From: Paraburkholderia sp. BCC1886
Lineage (GTDB): Bacteria > Pseudomonadota > Gammaproteobacteria > Burkholderiales > Burkholderiaceae
Direction: 5' to 3'
NCBI RefSeq assembly: GCF_900996245.1
Contig: NZ_CAAJGK010000034.1
Span: 1 to 64,000, forward strand
DNA length: 64,000 nt
Under the pieces are notes generated by a model. It saw only the letters and a program-made list of their open reading frames with translations, had not been told where the DNA came from and searched no databases. Below, piece after piece: positions 62,444-64,000 of the stretch. Within the stretch, counting starts at the first letter, position 1. The number at the start of each line of letters is the position of its first letter. The position numbers and the translations under genes were made by a program.

Positions 62444-63841
62444 ATGATTCTCGCCAGACTCGAGGAGTGTGAAGCGCTTATGTCGATGGAAGCAGACATG
62501 AATATGGATGAACGCGTCGCCGCAACCGCGGACCGATATGTCGAAACAGGCCGCCCGGTCACCCCGCTGACGCTGTGGGACGACATGCCGGACGGTTCGA
62601 TAGTGGAGATCGCAGCAGCGTTGCAGCGCTGGCGTGACGCACGCCAGCCTCTTGCGGCGCACGTGCAGATTCAGGCCGGCCTGCCGCAAGACATGGCGGA
62701 TTCGATGATGAACGCCGCCGAACGTCTCTGGATGGCCGCACAGAGCGAGGCCGACCAGGCCGCGAGCCGGCGTGCGAGCGAGTTGCAGCAGCAGATCGGC
62801 GAAGCCCGGGCGGAGCGCGACGAAGCGCTGACCCGTTATCAGGCGAGCGTGCAGGACCTGGCCCGCGAACGCGAGCAACAGCTCGCGGCAGCGACCCGAT
62901 TGAGCGCTGCGGAAGATGCCTCCGCGCGTTTGGGTGCTGAATTGGCCGACGCGCATGCGCGCGCCGAAGCGGCGGAGGCCCGCGAGGTGCAACTTGCGCA
63001 ACAGGCGCAAGAAGCCGCCGCAGCCGCCGAAGCCCGCGAAGCGCAACACGCGCAAGAAGCCGCCGCAGCCGCCGAAGCCCGCGAAGCGCAACACGCGCAA
63101 GAGGCCGCTGCAGCCGCCGCCACCTTGGAGCAAACACACGCGGCACTAAACGACGAACGCCAGGCACGCGAAGCCCTGACCCAGACGCTCGCCGACAAGA
63201 ACGACGAATTGGCCCGGCTCACGCAGCAGGTTCACGAGCTGCAGCAAACGGCGAACGAACTGGCAACCGCGCGCGCCCACGCCGACACGTTGAGCGAAGC
63301 AAATGCCGCGGCACTTGCCGGTTCCGAAGAGGCCGCGCAGAACGCCGCCGCCGCGAACGAACGGGCGGCGAGCGCCGAGCAGCGCATCGTCACGCTGGAG
63401 CAACAGCTGGCCGACCTCGAACAGGTGCGCGCGCAGGAAGCGCAGCATCACCATCAACTGGCATTGCAGGCGGGTGAGGCCGCGAAGGCTGAAGCGCAGT
63501 CCGAGTTGCAACGGCAACTCTCCGCGCAGACGAAGGCGCATGAAAAGGCCTTCGGCGAATTGCGCTCGGTGGCCGAACAGTGGGTCGAGCACGCAAAAGA
63601 ACTGAAGACGCGGCTCGGTTCAGCCAGCGAGAAGCTGCTTTACGTCGATTCGCGCAGTGCCGGCGAAGTGGCGCTGGTGCGCCGGCTCGCCGCCGAACTC
63701 GAGCGCTTCAAGCCGGACCATGAACTGCTGTCGCGCGACACGCAGCAACAACTGGTTTCCACGACCATGGCCGACAGGCTCGCGCAAAAAGGCTATCGCT
63801 ACGACCCGGCCACGGCGGTCATGTCGAAGATCGAACCGTGA
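62444..63841 (+). CDS. KfrA-like DNA-binding coiled-coil protein
   Basis: Up to 465 aa. An ATG at 62480, with GAGGAG upstream, is an equally good start and would give 453 aa. The N-terminal domain (MDERVAATADRYVETGRPVTPLTLWDDMPDGSIVEIAAALQRWR) resembles the KfrA N-terminal DNA-binding domain of plasmids and phages. From about residue 100 to 420 the protein is a long coiled coil rich in Ala, Glu, Gln and Arg, with a 15-residue repeat (EAAAAAEAREAQHAQ) present twice plus a part copy. It probably binds DNA as a dimer and organises it. It follows the GGDEF-EAL gene by 43 bp; a joint role is not evident. Confidence 0.85.
   Translation: MILARLEECEALMSMEADMNMDERVAATADRYVETGRPVTPLTLWDDMPDGSIVEIAAALQRWRDARQPLAAHVQIQAGLPQDMADSMMNAAERLWMAAQSEADQAASRRASELQQQIGEARAERDEALTRYQASVQDLAREREQQLAAATRLSAAEDASARLGAELADAHARAEAAEAREVQLAQQAQEAAAAAEAREAQHAQEAAAAAEAREAQHAQEAAAAAATLEQTHAALNDERQAREALTQTLADKNDELARLTQQVHELQQTANELATARAHADTLSEANAAALAGSEEAAQNAAAANERAASAEQRIVTLEQQLADLEQVRAQEAQHHHQLALQAGEAAKAEAQSELQRQLSAQTKAHEKAFGELRSVAEQWVEHAKELKTRLGSASEKLLYVDSRSAGEVALVRRLAAELERFKPDHELLSRDTQQQLVSTTMADRLAQKGYRYDPATAVMSKIEP
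63014..63103 (+). repeat. 45-bp tandem repeat in the KfrA-like gene
   Basis: Two nearly identical 45-bp units (63014-63058 and 63059-63103) and a part copy encode a 15-residue coiled-coil segment. The unit is in frame, so copy number could vary without breaking the gene. Confidence 0.85.
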
Positions 63842-63860
63842 AGCGCGGCGGCGGTGTGTC

Positions 63861-64000
63861 TTAACATTCCGGTACGAACACCGTGCGGCGCGCGCTATCG
63901 GCGCTGTCCCAATGCGCGCCGATAGCTGCAAGCGGGACGGCTGCCGTGTCGATCCGAAAGCCTGCGACGACGGTCGCCTCGAAGACTTGCTGCATGGTGT
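63861..64000 (-). CDS. 3' end of a minus-strand gene running off the window
   Basis: At least 46 codons read to a stop at 63861-63863. The peptide ends AAIGAHWDSADSARRTVFVPEC and has ordinary codon use and a balanced composition. An internal ATG at 63995 also exists, but the frame is open to the window edge, so the gene probably starts beyond it. Family not recognised. Confidence 0.4.
   Translation of the reverse strand, partial: TMQQVFEATVVAGFRIDTAAVPLAAIGAHWDSADSARRTVFVPEC

Overview
The window looks like chromosomal DNA of a Burkholderiaceae betaproteobacterium, most likely Paraburkholderia or a close relative. Supporting signs are the high GC, GGAG-type ribosome sites, an OmpC-like 'Gram-negative porin', many LysR regulators beside small catabolic clusters, a GMC/cytochrome c/subunit-3 sugar dehydrogenase and a cepacian-type bifunctional ManC. 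No species is claimed. No rRNA, tRNA, insertion sequence or CRISPR array was seen.

Layout. (1) 1-6793: a two-partner secretion locus with a repeat-rich TpsA-type exoprotein (5' end outside the window or frame-disrupted), its TpsB outer-membrane transporter and an HMW1C-type cytoplasmic N-glycosyltransferase. The exoprotein repeats are extremely dense in N-X-S/T sequons, the acceptor motif of HMW1C enzymes. (2) 6779-15885: a TetR regulator and a catabolic set (Cys-less isochorismatase-like hydrolase, TauD-type dioxygenase, MFS permease, porin, FAH-family hydrolase, LysR, MmgE/PrpD, LysR). (3) 16014-20300: an operon of 2-hydroxyacid dehydrogenase, RraA-like protein, MFS permease and SMP-30 lactonase, divergent from LysR. 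(4) 20377-21961: a HipA-like kinase and HipB-like antitoxin in reversed order. (5) 22065-28522: a GH27 alpha-galactosidase lipoprotein, an unknown gene, and an MFS/SDR/MarR/cupin module with near-matching operator-like palindromes in both divergent intergenic regions. (6) 28672-35388: a DHA1-type MFS protein and a three-gene membrane dehydrogenase operon (Tat subunit 3, GMC flavoprotein, trihaem cytochrome c) with a strong terminator, next to a LacI-type regulator.

(7) 36458-56732: an exopolysaccharide region. It contains a Tat-type lipoprotein glycosidase candidate, a TupA-like ATP-grasp protein, a GlxA-like AraC regulator, Wzc-type tyrosine autokinase, three glycosyltransferases, a GH39-like secreted protein, Wzx flippase, PAP2 phosphatase, Wzy/ligase-like polymerase, ManC, a WcaJ-type initiating transferase and a second ATP-grasp protein. 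These can supply GDP-mannose, start, extend, flip and polymerise a repeat unit. Wza and a tyrosine phosphatase are not in the window. Two long gene-free intervals (35389-36457 and 40165-41245) flank the first block.

(8) 56823-64000: a small unknown protein, TerC, an NhaR-like LysR regulator, a TerB-like protein, an LprI/DUF1311 protein, a membrane GGDEF-EAL protein with an AGDEF site, a KfrA-like coiled-coil protein with a 45-bp internal tandem repeat, and the 3' end of a minus-strand gene at the right edge.

The strongest candidates for new biology are the sequon-saturated exoprotein with its own glycosyltransferase, and the exopolysaccharide locus bounded by two different ATP-grasp proteins and carrying two secreted glycosidase-like proteins. 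All functions come from reading motifs and gene order by eye; no search or structure prediction was run.
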